NCBI RefSeq assembly: GCF_028583425.1
Contig: NC_072800.1
Location: 94,953,001 to 95,017,000, forward strand
Direction of reading: 5' to 3'
Source: Eublepharis macularius
Lineage: Eukaryota; Chordata; Lepidosauria; Squamata; Eublepharidae
DNA length: 64,000 bases
In this document: piece after piece, positions 42,691 through 53,500 of the stretch
How the letters are laid out: the number at the start of each line of letters is the position of its first letter
Numbering within the stretch: position 1 is the first letter of the stretch
Position numbers and translations under genes: made by a program
The notes under the pieces: generated by a model
What the model saw: only the letters and a program-made list of their open reading frames with translations
What the model was told of the DNA's origin: nothing
Databases searched by the model: none

Positions 42691-43166
42691 AGGATTGTTG
42701 TAGGCCACTGGCTCTACCACCACCCCAGTCTGAGGATAACAGTTGACCAGGGGTTGGATCCAGCCAGCTCTGCTCTCAGTCCTCCTCCCTTCTCCTTCTC
42801 AATGCAGCCCCTGCCCCTGTGAAGGTCCCGTGTCCCGCTGAACAGCCTTTGTAGCTGGTCAAATGGGTGCCTCCTCCCTCCTTCACCAGAGGAAACACTG
42901 GTTGAATTCAACCCAGGGCCACATTGCAGAGTTGCCCCGAGTGGCTCGTCTGTTTTCCACAGGGCAAGGGCTTGTGTGGAATTCCACACGGAAGGTTTCT
43001 TGGCATTTTTCCTCCCAGGCTTCCTCTACCTGCCACCAGAGGACTTATTGAAAAATTGGCAATTAATGTATTTATTCTGGGAGCAGCGGAAAGGAGGAGC
43101 TGAGTCCCAGGTAGTTTCAACGCGCTGTCTCTTTCAACCTAGATTTTAAAGGAATCCTTACTTACA
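42691..43166. other. Intergenic sequence, nothing recognised
   Basis: No domain, splice-flanked exon or named repeat was seen. Confidence 0.3.
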
Positions 43167-43858
43167 GGCCGATTCCACACCACCTTACCTCCCGCGTTTT
43201 TTTCGGAATGATTGCGTCATGTGTGAGGGCGCAATATCCAGCTGCCTGTCCACATCACCTTCTGACTCCCATTTCTCTTGCGCGATGCCACGATCACATC
43301 CCCTCAATAAAACCCGCAATGAATGGGAGGGTGGGGGGCATGGTTGGGCTGTGAAAAGTCTTGTGACTTTTAAAAAAAAAAAAATCTTCAATTGGTCGGT
43401 ATATCGACAAGATACTATCCTGTCCTGTCGAAACGACACCCCGTTAATTGGCTGCGATTGGCTCATTATCCTCCCACCATCAACAGTTTGCAGTGATTGG
43501 TCCCCTATTTAGGCGGGCAAATTTGAACTGATTTTTAATAGTAGATCAGCGGAATTTTTCTCTCTGTTGGTAGTAGGAGGATTGTTGGATTTCTCATCAT
43601 GGCTCCTCGTGAAACCATCCTGTTCCTTTCTTTTTTTCTTTAAGTGCGGGGGGAACCTCGGAGACGAGGGGTGGGGCTTGGTGATGCTTTAGGGGCTGGA
43701 CGATGTAATGAGCTCATAGCGCGATGAAATCGTGGTGGTCTGCTGCGACGCCGTAGCGATACCATTACGATTTTTTTAAAAAAACGTGTGAACAGAGGAA
43801 TGTGTAGCGCAGCAGCAGCGAAAAACTGGCGCTAAAACTAGGTGGTGTGGAATCGGCC
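43167..43858. mobile_element. Non-autonomous DNA transposon with GGCCGATTCCACACCACCT termini
   Basis: Left GGCCGATTCCACACCACCTT and right AGGTGGTGTGGAATCGGCC are inverted repeats about 690 bp apart. The interior has no protein resemblance. Similar termini appear at 28041 (GGCCGTTTCCACACGCC) and 38413 (GGCCATTTCCATACATG). A clean target duplication was not found. Confidence 0.6.
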
Positions 43859-44025
43859 ACAGTTGGAGCCAGTAAACAAGACCAGGTTCAATCAGAAGCC
43901 AGGTACATCTTTACTGGTCTAGATTTTATTCGTAGACTAGCGGTGAATTCATGATGGCCTTTGCATCCTTGCTTGAGCTGGTAAGTCGCCGAACAAAGGG
44001 GGGAAGATAGACCATAAAACTAACA

Positions 44026-44317
44026 AAATCAAAAGGAGTCCAGTAGCATCTTTAAGACTAACCAATTTTATTGTAGCATAAGCTTTCGAGAATCAAGTTC
44101 TCTTCGTCAGACGAAAATCAAAAAGAGTCCAGTAGCATCTTTAAGACTAACCAATTTTATTGTAGCATAAGCTTTCGAGAATCAAGTTCTCTTCGTCAGA
44201 CGAAGAGAACTTGATTCTCGAAAGCTTATGCTACAATAAAATTGGTTAGTCTTAAAGGTGCTACTGGACTCTTTTTGATTTTGCTACCACAGACTAACAC
44301 AGGCTAACTGCATCTAT
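44026..44317. mobile_element. Penelope-type tail array: two direct units and one inverted unit, with 16-bp target duplication
   Basis: Three copies of one unit are packed together, two on the minus strand (44027-44113, 44116-44201) and one inverted (about 44202-44300). GACCATAAAACTAACA flanks the whole at 44010-44025 and 44318-44333, so it went in as one piece. Direct plus inverted partial copies are typical of Penelope-like insertions. Each unit reads (in its sense) CTGACGA, hairpin GAGAA-CTTGA-TTCTC, then GAAAGC, a hammerhead-ribozyme-like core. Confidence 0.7.
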
Positions 44318-44333
44318 GACCATAAAACTAACA

Positions 44334-45167
44334 GGAAGACCTACAATAAACTTCTCAAATGTCCCGCTGTCCTAATGTTGGAGGGGGGAACTATGATTCC
44401 CATGAGTACCCATTGTTAAAGGGCCAGCACACAGTTCTGACTATGCAGATACAGGGGCTTTCTAAGCTGTGGTTACAGTACAGTATTGTTATAGCACTGT
44501 AACATTTTAATAATCTATTACATTCTTTGAGTTCCCAGCTTTCATTTTTTAAAAAATTATGTCTCTAGCCCTCCTTGTGGAACGGTATAAGGCATATATC
44601 TCTGCAACAAAAAGTGCTGTCCTAAGTCCTCTCTCCGGGGAGTAGGTCCCTTTGAGCAGGTTTCACTAGGATTCTGCGCGGACCTGCTTAGGACAGCAAT
44701 ATTGCTTGTTTTGTTTTTTAATGCAGACAGAGAACTCTATCTTCTATCTGATAGAGAGGTTGTGATATGCCTCCAGTGGCCAGGGGGTTGGGGCAGGGAA
44801 AACGGGGCTGATATGGGCGTGTCCATGAATATCTAGATTTTTGCATCGATATGGGTGCCACCCCCCCCCTTTGCTGTGATCTTTCCCACATCATCCCAGG
44901 AAAGCAGATTTGGGAAAGATCATGGAAAAGATGGGGGAAAGCACAGGAGGGCACCATGATGCTGTGAGGAAGCAGGAAAATCCCTGCTTGCCAGCAGCAT
45001 TCAACCTGGGCAAAAACCTCGGGTCCCAACCTGTTCCCCCCTCCCTGCATCCAGCCAGCAACAGAGACACAATCAAATGGACCACATTGCGGGGCTGTCA
45101 TAAACGGCATCCCCTCAATTTCGACCCCCAGTAAGGATTGAATATGATAGCCTGCCACACCCAGAAT
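44334..45167. other. Intergenic sequence, nothing recognised
   Basis: The frames are short and unlike known proteins. AT-rich at 44450-44560. Confidence 0.3.
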
Positions 45168-45300
45168 CACAGGATGCTAGAGTGGGAAGGGTCCTTGCAG
45201 GCCATCCAGCCCACCCCCTGCCCAAAGTGGGAACAGCCTGAAGAGCCGCCGCCGACAAGTATTCGGCCAGCTGCTCCTTGAAGGCTGCCAATGAGGGGAA
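45168..45300 (-). repeat. CR1-like 3' fragment, minus strand
   Basis: CAGAATCACAGGATGCTAGAGTGGGAAGGG and CCATCCAGCCCACCCCCTGC resemble the complement of an old CR1 tail. Confidence 0.5.
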
Positions 45301-45439
45301 ATAATACGAGAATAATAATCCATATCAGGTAGTTTATTCTCCTGATGATGGAAAATGGGTGTTTTTTTCAACTCAGAAGTTTTCTCTTTTTCCCTACAGA
45401 GGAAGAACTGCGTGTGAAAGTGCAAAAACTGCCATCTTG

Positions 45440-45672
45440 TCCTGTGTGTGTGTGTGAGAGAGAGACAGAGACAGAGAGAGAGACAGAGAGGGGTGGGACG
45501 GCTGCCCAGGGCTGTTTCTCCAGCCAGGGTCACCCTGGAGACTGCTTGGGGCGGCTCACTCCTGGCTATCAGGCTCAGGGGTGAAGGACGGTGACCGTTG
45601 CCTCCGGGACCCGATCTCAGCTGGTAGTGAGAAGGCAGGAGGCAAAGTGGGGTGTGTGTGTGTGTGTGACTT
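45440..45672 (+). repeat. Simple repeats (TG)n, (GAGACA)n
   Basis: TGTGTGTGTGTG followed by GAGAGACAGAGACAGAGAG at about 45441-45495, and GGTGTGTGTGTGTGTGTG at 45651-45668. Confidence 0.85.
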
Positions 45673-46282
45673 GGGGCGATAAAACACCCTGCCCCACCCC
45701 ACCCCACCCTGCTGCCCACCTGCTGCCATAACCAAGTCATGCATCTCTAAGATCCCTTTGACTTTACACTTTTGCCATTCCAGTGTTTTTTAGGCTGCTT
45801 CTGGTTCTCAGCTGCTGCAAGCGCTCAGCTATTAGAAGTGCAGGACAATGGAACAGCTCGGGAGGCTGCATTTGCAAGGAAGTGGCGCTACTGCAGTAGG
45901 CAGCCGCGTTTCTCCTTATGTGTTGCCTTGCTTTTATGGCACGGTCATCTGCCTTTGACAACAAGGAAAAAAACAGGGAAAGAGAACACAGCCCACGGGC
46001 AACAGGTCAAGTAACCAAAAAGGTCGAGAAAAGGATAATGAACTAGTGAGGGGAGATCTAAGTGTAATAAACGCCACTAGAAACACCATAAAAATGTGGT
46101 GTCCATTAAACAAACCCTTTTCACTGGTTAAGAAAACGGCACGCTCAGCCATTGTACAAGTGACTACCAAAAATGTGTTTCAACCAGAATTGCCTTCATC
46201 GGTGGGAGACAAATTTCTCAAGAGATCCATGAGCAGCAGGGAGACGTGGCCCCTTAGAGGCTCCAGGTGTCTCCACCCCTCC
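45673..46282. other. Upstream flank of the SNTX-like gene, nothing recognised
   Basis: No coding exon or named repeat supported. Confidence 0.3.
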
Positions 46283-46365
46283 CTGCATCCGAAGAAGGGA
46301 GCTCCGACTCTCCACAGCTCAGACCTGGAAAATCTTGTCAGTCTCAGGACTCGAATCCTCCACCC
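46283..46365 (+). repeat. Worn Penelope-type tail
   Basis: CATCCGAAGAAGGGAGCTCC, GACTCTCCACAGCTCAGACC, then TGGAAAATCTTGTCAGTCTC and GGACTCGAATCC match in order the tail unit seen at 20005 and 44026. The GAAA box of the core is lost. Confidence 0.55.
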
Positions 46366-46599
46366 ACCAGAATGACTCCGCTCGGTTTGTACCGAACTGC
46401 CTGATCGGCTGCATAGCTCACTCACTATAAACACACGTAGCTGACTGTTCAAAAAGAGCAAGCTTACACATTGGAGACCCCCAAGGGTTCCAGAGCACCT
46501 GCTTCCCAAAGGCAGGGCTCCCTTCTCCAGCCGCTATGCTCAAAAAGACAAGCTCTGAGAACAGTTAACTACACGTGTCTATACAGAGAGCCTCCCCTA

Positions 46600-46719
46600 A
46601 GGGCCAAGCTACAAGTGACGAATGACACTTGAACGGCAAGTGGATCGAGCGGCGCGCAAGTGAACAGGGAGGCATACACTTGCCGTTCAAGTGTCATTCG
46701 TCACCTGTAGTTTGGCCCT
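46600..46719. mobile_element. 120-bp MITE with 43-bp inverted repeats
   Basis: AGGGCCAAGCTACAAGTGACG ... CGGCAAGTG at the left is mirrored almost perfectly at the right. The two arms make up most of the element. The terminus is shared with 20789-21130. It lies just upstream of the SNTX-like CpG island. Confidence 0.8.
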
Positions 46720-46749
46720 CAGTCTCCATCACTTTCACCTCCCCTTTGG

Positions 46750-47520
46750 GAGGACGAGATGAAATGAACAAACTCTCTTGAGGAGCGATCTCTGCCGGCT
46801 CTAGAGAGCTGAAACGGACAGTCTTTGGCTCTGCCTTTGAAAACTACGTTCCCGGCTAACGTTGGGTCTCCCTTCGCTGGCGCGTCTCCAGGGTTTAGGG
46901 CTGACCCGATTCCGGAGCATTCCGTGCAGGCTGATGCGCCTCCTGCTTGGGTCGTTGCAATCCGCCTGGAGAGGAGACTCGGCCGGAGACCGGCTGACAC
47001 GGCCCCTCTGGTTGGAAAAGAAGAGCGTTTGCCCGCCGCCGCCGCCGCCGCCGCGATCTCCCCAGCGCGCAGGAGCCCCAGGACGCGGAGCAGCATCGCC
47101 CGCCCGGCCGGGGAGGAGCGGGACGGGCGAAGGCCCCCTCCGGCTTCCCGGCAGGCGCCACCCCGCCGGCCCAGACACGCCCCGAGGGGCTCAGCCCTTC
47201 CCGGCGCACCGCGCTGAGGGCGACGCCGAGCTGCAGCGAGCACCGGCCAGCCGCGCGCCTTCCCCGCTGCCCCCTGCGGACCGTCGGGCCGGAGCCCCGC
47301 GAGCAGGCCGGCTTCTGCGCGCCACGTGCCCGTCGAAGAGCTCTCGCTCGCCTCGCCGCCGCCCGGGGCGCTCCTGCCGAGGCCCCGATGGCCTTCCCGG
47401 GCGCGACGGACAACGAGCTGCCGGCGCTGGGCCGCCCTCTGCACCTGGGCATGCTGTACGACCGGCGCAGCGACACCTTCGTCCCAGGTACGCACCGCCC
47501 GGGCAGCTGGAGGGAGGCGA
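46750..47520. promoter_or_regulatory. CpG island at the SNTX-like gene promoter
   Basis: CpG-rich sequence including a (CCG)n run at about 47035-47054, covering the region before and around exon 1 of the SNTX-like gene. Long frames on both strands are composition artefacts. Confidence 0.7.
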
Positions 47521-50500
47521 GGAGGGCGGGCGGGAGGCCGGCGCGCCTTCGGTTCGAAAGGAGCGTTCCAGCCAGCCGAGCATGGATCGCACGCAGGGGA
47601 AGCGTCGAGCGCGTCTCTCCAAGCAGATCTGAAAGCAGAAGCAACCTCGCCCCCCCCCCCCCCGCCCAGGAGGGATTCATTCGGAAGGGGTTCTTTCCGG
47701 CCTGCGTTTCTGGCGCACAAGAAAACGGCCGCGCTCTTCTGCCGGCGAAACAAACCAAGCCCTTGAGAAACGGGAGGGGGGGGGAACGGGACGGAGCCGG
47801 TGCTGGCGCAAAAGTTGGGCGCTTACGCTGCGTTCCAGCCAGAGTAAGGAAGCCCCCCAGTGATGCCTGGGAAAGCCCGGGTGGGGAAGGGGCCCCAGAG
47901 GGACCCCCTTGAAGAACGCTTGACTCAGACCCTCCGTCCCTGGGCTCGGAGACAGAGAAAGGCCCACGCCGGGGCCTGCTCTCGCCTTCCTTTCCCAGGA
48001 GAAGCGCAGGGTTTCGCGTGGGGCCTCCCGCTTCAGCAGCCTTCCGTCGCTGAGCCCTGAGCCTTCCCCAGCAGGCACACCAGGGTCAAAAAGGCCGCCC
48101 TGTGCGGTCCGCCCGGGCTGCAATTCTGGGAAGAGGCTGAGCTGCAGTTCGCAAGAGGGGCTGGGATTTCAGGGCTATTCTCGCTCTGCTGAGTAGTTTG
48201 TGGGTCAATTAACATGAGCTACGTGCCCACCTCAGACTGGCTATTATTAAATGCTGGTCGCAGATGGTTCCCAGAGTTGTGGGCTGCCTCTGTCGCTCCC
48301 ACCCACGGGTGAAGTCAGCCTGACCCTTGCCTTCACAGTGGAACCGCAGGGAGCTCATGCCTCCCACAACTTCCTTTATTCTTGATGCGCTTTCTCGTTT
48401 CATAAGTGCAGTGCGCACACAAATATGTGCTACTTCCCTGTTGCATCCTCCAGTCCAGGCCAATGTGGGACAAAGGAGGAGCCATTCAGCAGCTTTCTCT
48501 GGCGCCCCTGCACGTGGGCAGAGGGTAGATCTGCAGGGGGCAGGCTGCCTGTTGCCCATTGGTGGACTGGGACATTCCTCACACGAGGGTTTGCATTCCT
48601 CTGCAGAGAATTAGTCCCCGAAGCAGCAAGGGCAAGAAGATGCTCGGGTGATGGCTCCCCTTTCTAAGACCCCAAATGCTGGCGCAATCCAACCTCCTGA
48701 GAAGGTCGCAAAGTGGTGCTCCTGCCCACGATGGTGGGCCTCCTTCCTTGAGGGTTTCCATCGCTTGCGCCACCTGCTTGCTCCATTCATTGCCCGTTGC
48801 CCCCCTCCCTCTCCCATGCCAAGGGCAAACACTGTGTTTTTGCTTTCTTGTGATTTTCGCCACCTGCGCTGTCTTGCCATGGAATTAGGGGAGGCACGAG
48901 GAGTGTATGTGAGCATTCATAACCACATCCAGGGGCAGCGAACTTCTGCATCCCGGTGGCATGAGGCAACACCAGGGGAAGGCCTCTGCCTCTCTGCTCT
49001 GCTGTTAGCCCTTTGGAATACCTGGCTGGCCAGCCTGTGAGACGGGATACGGGAAGGAGAGGGAGTTCTGGAATTCAGACTCAGTTTCACTGGCTGTGCA
49101 ATACAAAGGGGGGGGGGAAGAGCAGGAAAAGGAATGTTTTCTGTTGTGATCATTCACAAGAAATAAAGAACACGCATCTCTTCATGCACAATAAGCCACC
49201 CACTTGGAGCCAGCCAGATCCCAAGAGTTGGTTACAAAAACAGTCTTCGTGTTACCCACCCGCTCTGTACGCCTGGAAAAATTCTCCCGGGAACAGAGAG
49301 ATGAGAGGGAAACGCTGAGGACCAGCGATCAAGGTGGGGAAGCAGCAGGGGCAGGACGAGCTGCGGGAGAGTGAAAAACTGGTGTGAATGAACAGCGCAT
49401 GGAAAGAAAGAGGCAGCGTTTTCCTCAGCTGAAAGGGTCGAGGTCCCTAGAGAGATATGGAGCCTGTAGGATTCGTAGGTGGTGATTGACACAGACAATA
49501 AGGAAATAATTCCCTCATTGTTTAGATCAAAAGAGATCAGTATATTCCAGATAAGAACAGTTTGCAATGACACCAGAACAGTTATGCAAAGCGGGTTATT
49601 TATTGACGGTTATACTAGAAATTGTCCAAGATTTTCTGCTCCTTGGCTCAATCATCAACCAAAAGGGAGACTGCAATGAAGAAATCAGAAGAAGACAGAG
49701 ACTCGGAAAAGCAGCTGTGAGGGAGCGAGAGAAGATCCTTAAAGATAAAGACGTCTCTCTGGGAACCAAGACCAGGACAATCCAAACTAGGGTATTCCCC
49801 ATTGCTATGTATGGATGTGAAAGCTGGACAGTGAAGAAAGCTGACAGGAAGAAAATTGATTCATTTGAAATGTGGTGCTGGAGGAGAGTTCTGCGGATAC
49901 CATGGACAGCCAAAAAGACAAAATAAGTGGGTACTAGAGCAAATCAAGCTATAAGCAGTCGGCCCAGCCTCTGTCATCTTTAATAGCCATTTAACATGGC
50001 TACCTGTGATATAAAAATCACAAGGCCCCAGGATTTAAAATGGCAGTTTGTATTGCTGCCAGGGGAATTCCAGCTAACAGTTGCTGAGTCCCGCCCGGGA
50101 GACCCAGGCATGAATAGAATGCCGCATAGGAATGCGGGGTGATCAGTGGTGATTGGATTTGCAGTCCCTCCAGCTCCAGGAGGAGTCCTGTACAACAAAG
50201 ATCTCATAGTGTCATCCCCATTTAACACATTCCTTTCCCTCCTTCCATGGTGAGATCTCCTGTCCTTGAGTGAGGAGCTAGTCAAATGGCATTCATAAGC
50301 ATTGATAATTCATTCCTGGGAAGGTACATTCTACCACTAAATTCATCAGTTTAGCTCAGCTGGACTTCACTAACAAATGGCCCCATGGTGCAGAGTCAGG
50401 ACAAGTTTTGCATTTTCTTTCATACGCCCTGGCACTCAAGGGAATTAAAACTTTTGTTACTGCAAGGAACTGACCATTGGAGTCTAACAGCTAGGTGGGC

Positions 50501-53500
50501 TACCCCACCTCAGAGCATGTTTTACCCTATAAGAGTAGTGCCCTGGCCTCATTCAAATTGTACACGCTTACGGGATCCAAAGTGCTGTGCCCTTGAGGTT
50601 TGCCCTAAGCCTCTTGCTCTCCTGGCTGAGAATGCTGGTGTTTGAAGTGACTTTCTTCCTCCTGCGGACTACTCTTCAGGATAGGCAGATATACTTGTTC
50701 CCTTCACTCTATTCCAACTTCTGACTAGCTTCCTAGGACTCTGTGTGTGTGTAATCATTTTTACCCTGTATTTCTGTGTGTGTGTGTACATGCATTTTCC
50801 CTTTTAATAAAACTTTGCTCTTTGAATTTAAAGCACCAGCCTCGTTTGTTAAATTGGAAGGGACCCCGTAAAAATTGATAAAGAACCCGCAGTTACCAAC
50901 CTCTCGCATAGCCGTCTTCCTTGCTTGCTAATTCCCCCATAATTTTCTTAATCGCAAGGAGACCAATCCTGGTAACAAAGTCTGAATTCTCCTTAGAAGC
51001 TAAAATGACAAAACTGAAGCAATCATACTTTGGTCCCATCCTGAGAAGACAAGATTCTCTGGAAAAGTCAACAATGCTGGGAAAAGCGGAAGGCAGCAGG
51101 AAAAGAGGAAGACCTGAAACGAGATGGCTGGACTCAATAAAGGAATCCACGTCCTCCAGTTTGCAGGATCTGAGCAAGTCTGTTAATGAGAGGACGTTTT
51201 GGAAGTCTTTCATTCATAGGGTCGCCATAGGTCGGAGGTGACTTGGCAGCACATAACACACACACATACTAGACAGTAGAAAGAATAGGGAAGCTGTAGA
51301 GGGATATATCAACAGAAGCACAGTGTCCAGATCACACAAAGTGATGGTACCACTCTACTCTGTTCTGGTTACACTTCACCTAGAGTACTGTGTTCAGTTT
51401 TGGGCACCACAATTTAAGAAGGATATAGAAAAGCTGGAACATGTCCAGAAGAGGGCAACGAAGAGGGTGAGGGGTTCTGAAGACCAAGTCCTATGAGGAA
51501 AGGTTGAAGGAGTTCAGTATGTTTAGTGTGGAGAGGAGACAACTGAGAGGTGATAGGATAACCATTTTCAAGTACTGTCATATAGAGGATGGCACAGAGT
51601 TGTTTTCCACTGCCCCAGAAGCTCAGACCAGAACCAATGTCCTTGAAATTAAATTAAAAGAGTTTTCAGCTAAACATCAGGAAGAACTTCCTGACAGTTA
51701 GAGCGGTCCTTCAGTGGAACAGGCTTCCTCGGGAGGAGGTGGGCTCTCCTTCTTTGGAGGCTTTTAAGCAGAGGCTAGATGGCCACCTGACAGCAATGCT
51801 GATGCTGTGAACCTGGGCAGATCATGAGAGGGAGGGCAGGAAGGGTTACCTCAGTGCTTAGTTCTCGTGGCCCCTTCTTACATGCCCAGGGTAAGGCCGA
51901 TCGCCACCTTAGGGTCAGGTAGCAATTTTCCCCAGGCCAGTTTGGCTGGGGATCCTGGAGGTGTTTCACCATCTTCTTGGCATGGAGCAGGGGTCACTGG
52001 GGCAGTTTGAGGGGGGTAGTTGTGAATTTCTTGCATTGTGCAGGGAGGTGGACTAGATGACTCTAGAGGTCCCTTCCAACCCTATGAATCTATGATTGTA
52101 TAAGCAGCCCAAAGAGGACAAAGACTATTCTGCATTGGTGGTGGTGGAGAGAGAGCGGGGTTTTTCATGGCAAGAGTCTAAGAGAGGTGGTTTGCCATTG
52201 CCTGCCTCTGCAGGCCTGGACTTTGTTGGAGGTTTCCCATCTAATTACTAACCAAGTCTGACCCTGCTTAGCTTCTGAGACCTGAGGAGATCAGGCTCAC
52301 CTGGCCTATCCAGGTTAGGGCATTCTGCATGAATAATCTTCATTGTACACTTTCACTGTTTTATTGCATCTTTCTCTAATTTTGTACTCCTCTAACCGAG
52401 TGGTTTTGGTGTAGTGGTTAAGAACGGCAGGACTCTAATCTGGAGAACCGGGTTTGATTCCCCGCTCCTCCGCTTGAAGACAGCTGGGTGACCTTGGGTC
52501 AGTCACAGCTCTCTCAGAGCTCTCTCAGCCCCACCCACCTCCGTCCCAGCTCCATTGTGGGGATAATAATAACACACTTTGTAAACTGCTCGGAGTGGGT
52601 GTTAAGTTGTCCTGAAGGGTGATATATAAATCAAATGTTGTTGTTGTTGTTGTTATTATACTCCAACTTTTTCACAGTATGTAATGTAATGTTTCACTGC
52701 CTTGATCTCCAAGCTTGTAACCCTCCTTTACTGCCTGTATTCTACTGCCTGTTTAGTGTATTAGTGTCTAATTTTGTTGTATTTATTATACTGGTCTTAC
52801 TGCATCGCTTGTAGCATAACCCACCTGGATTTTAAGCAAGAAAGTTGGACAATAAATAAAGCAAATCGAATAGATAGCTAGAGAAGGAAGGAACAGAAAA
52901 CAGAATTTTAAAGAGACAGAGTCAGAGGGGAAAGAAAAGAGAAATACAATGCTGTGCCCGTCCTTTCCCAAAGGCTTTGCAGGGACGACTTCCGGCTTGG
53001 GGATTCATGGAGGTCTAACGCAGCTCCATTTGTGGAGCTGACCGGACTGCCGTTTTAAGCGGCCGGCGGGGTGAAAAATAGCCCGCGGCCGACTGCTCTC
53101 AGGCGGAGAGCAGGCAAAGAACGCTCAAGACCCTAGGGTGAGTTAGATCTCGGACGAGGGGGGGCTCTACATAACGGGTCCCCTCCCGATCCTTGAGGTC
53201 CCACCTTGCGACGGGTCGGCTACAATCTCTGCGGCAGTTTTGGGGCCAATTCGGCTGGCATAAGACCTACATACCCAAGCTTCGATTGGGGGAAGAAGTG
53301 GAAAGGAGAACTTGAAATCGAAACAGCGATTACAACCCAAGGAAAGTGAAGGGAAGGTAAAGATCACTATCTTCCGATACGGGACAGATTGATAAAAACA
53401 GAGAGGAAAAAAAGTAGACTTTTAAACTGCAACAGACTAGCGAAAAGGAGGGGAAGCTCCGGCAGGAGTTGTATTAGAAAAGAGACTAAGTTTAAAGAAG

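Noticed and set aside
45440-45672. Frames rich in Glu/Thr or His/Thr
   Set aside because: They are produced by TG and GAGACA simple repeats.
46719-47912. Long open frames on both strands around the SNTX-like first exon
   Set aside because: Same cause: CpG-rich DNA. Only the 100-bp exon with the family's N-terminal signature is supported.
52145-52325. 5S rRNA gene
   Set aside because: The 5S-like part is incomplete, changed at many positions and joined to a SINE body also found at 11040-11250.
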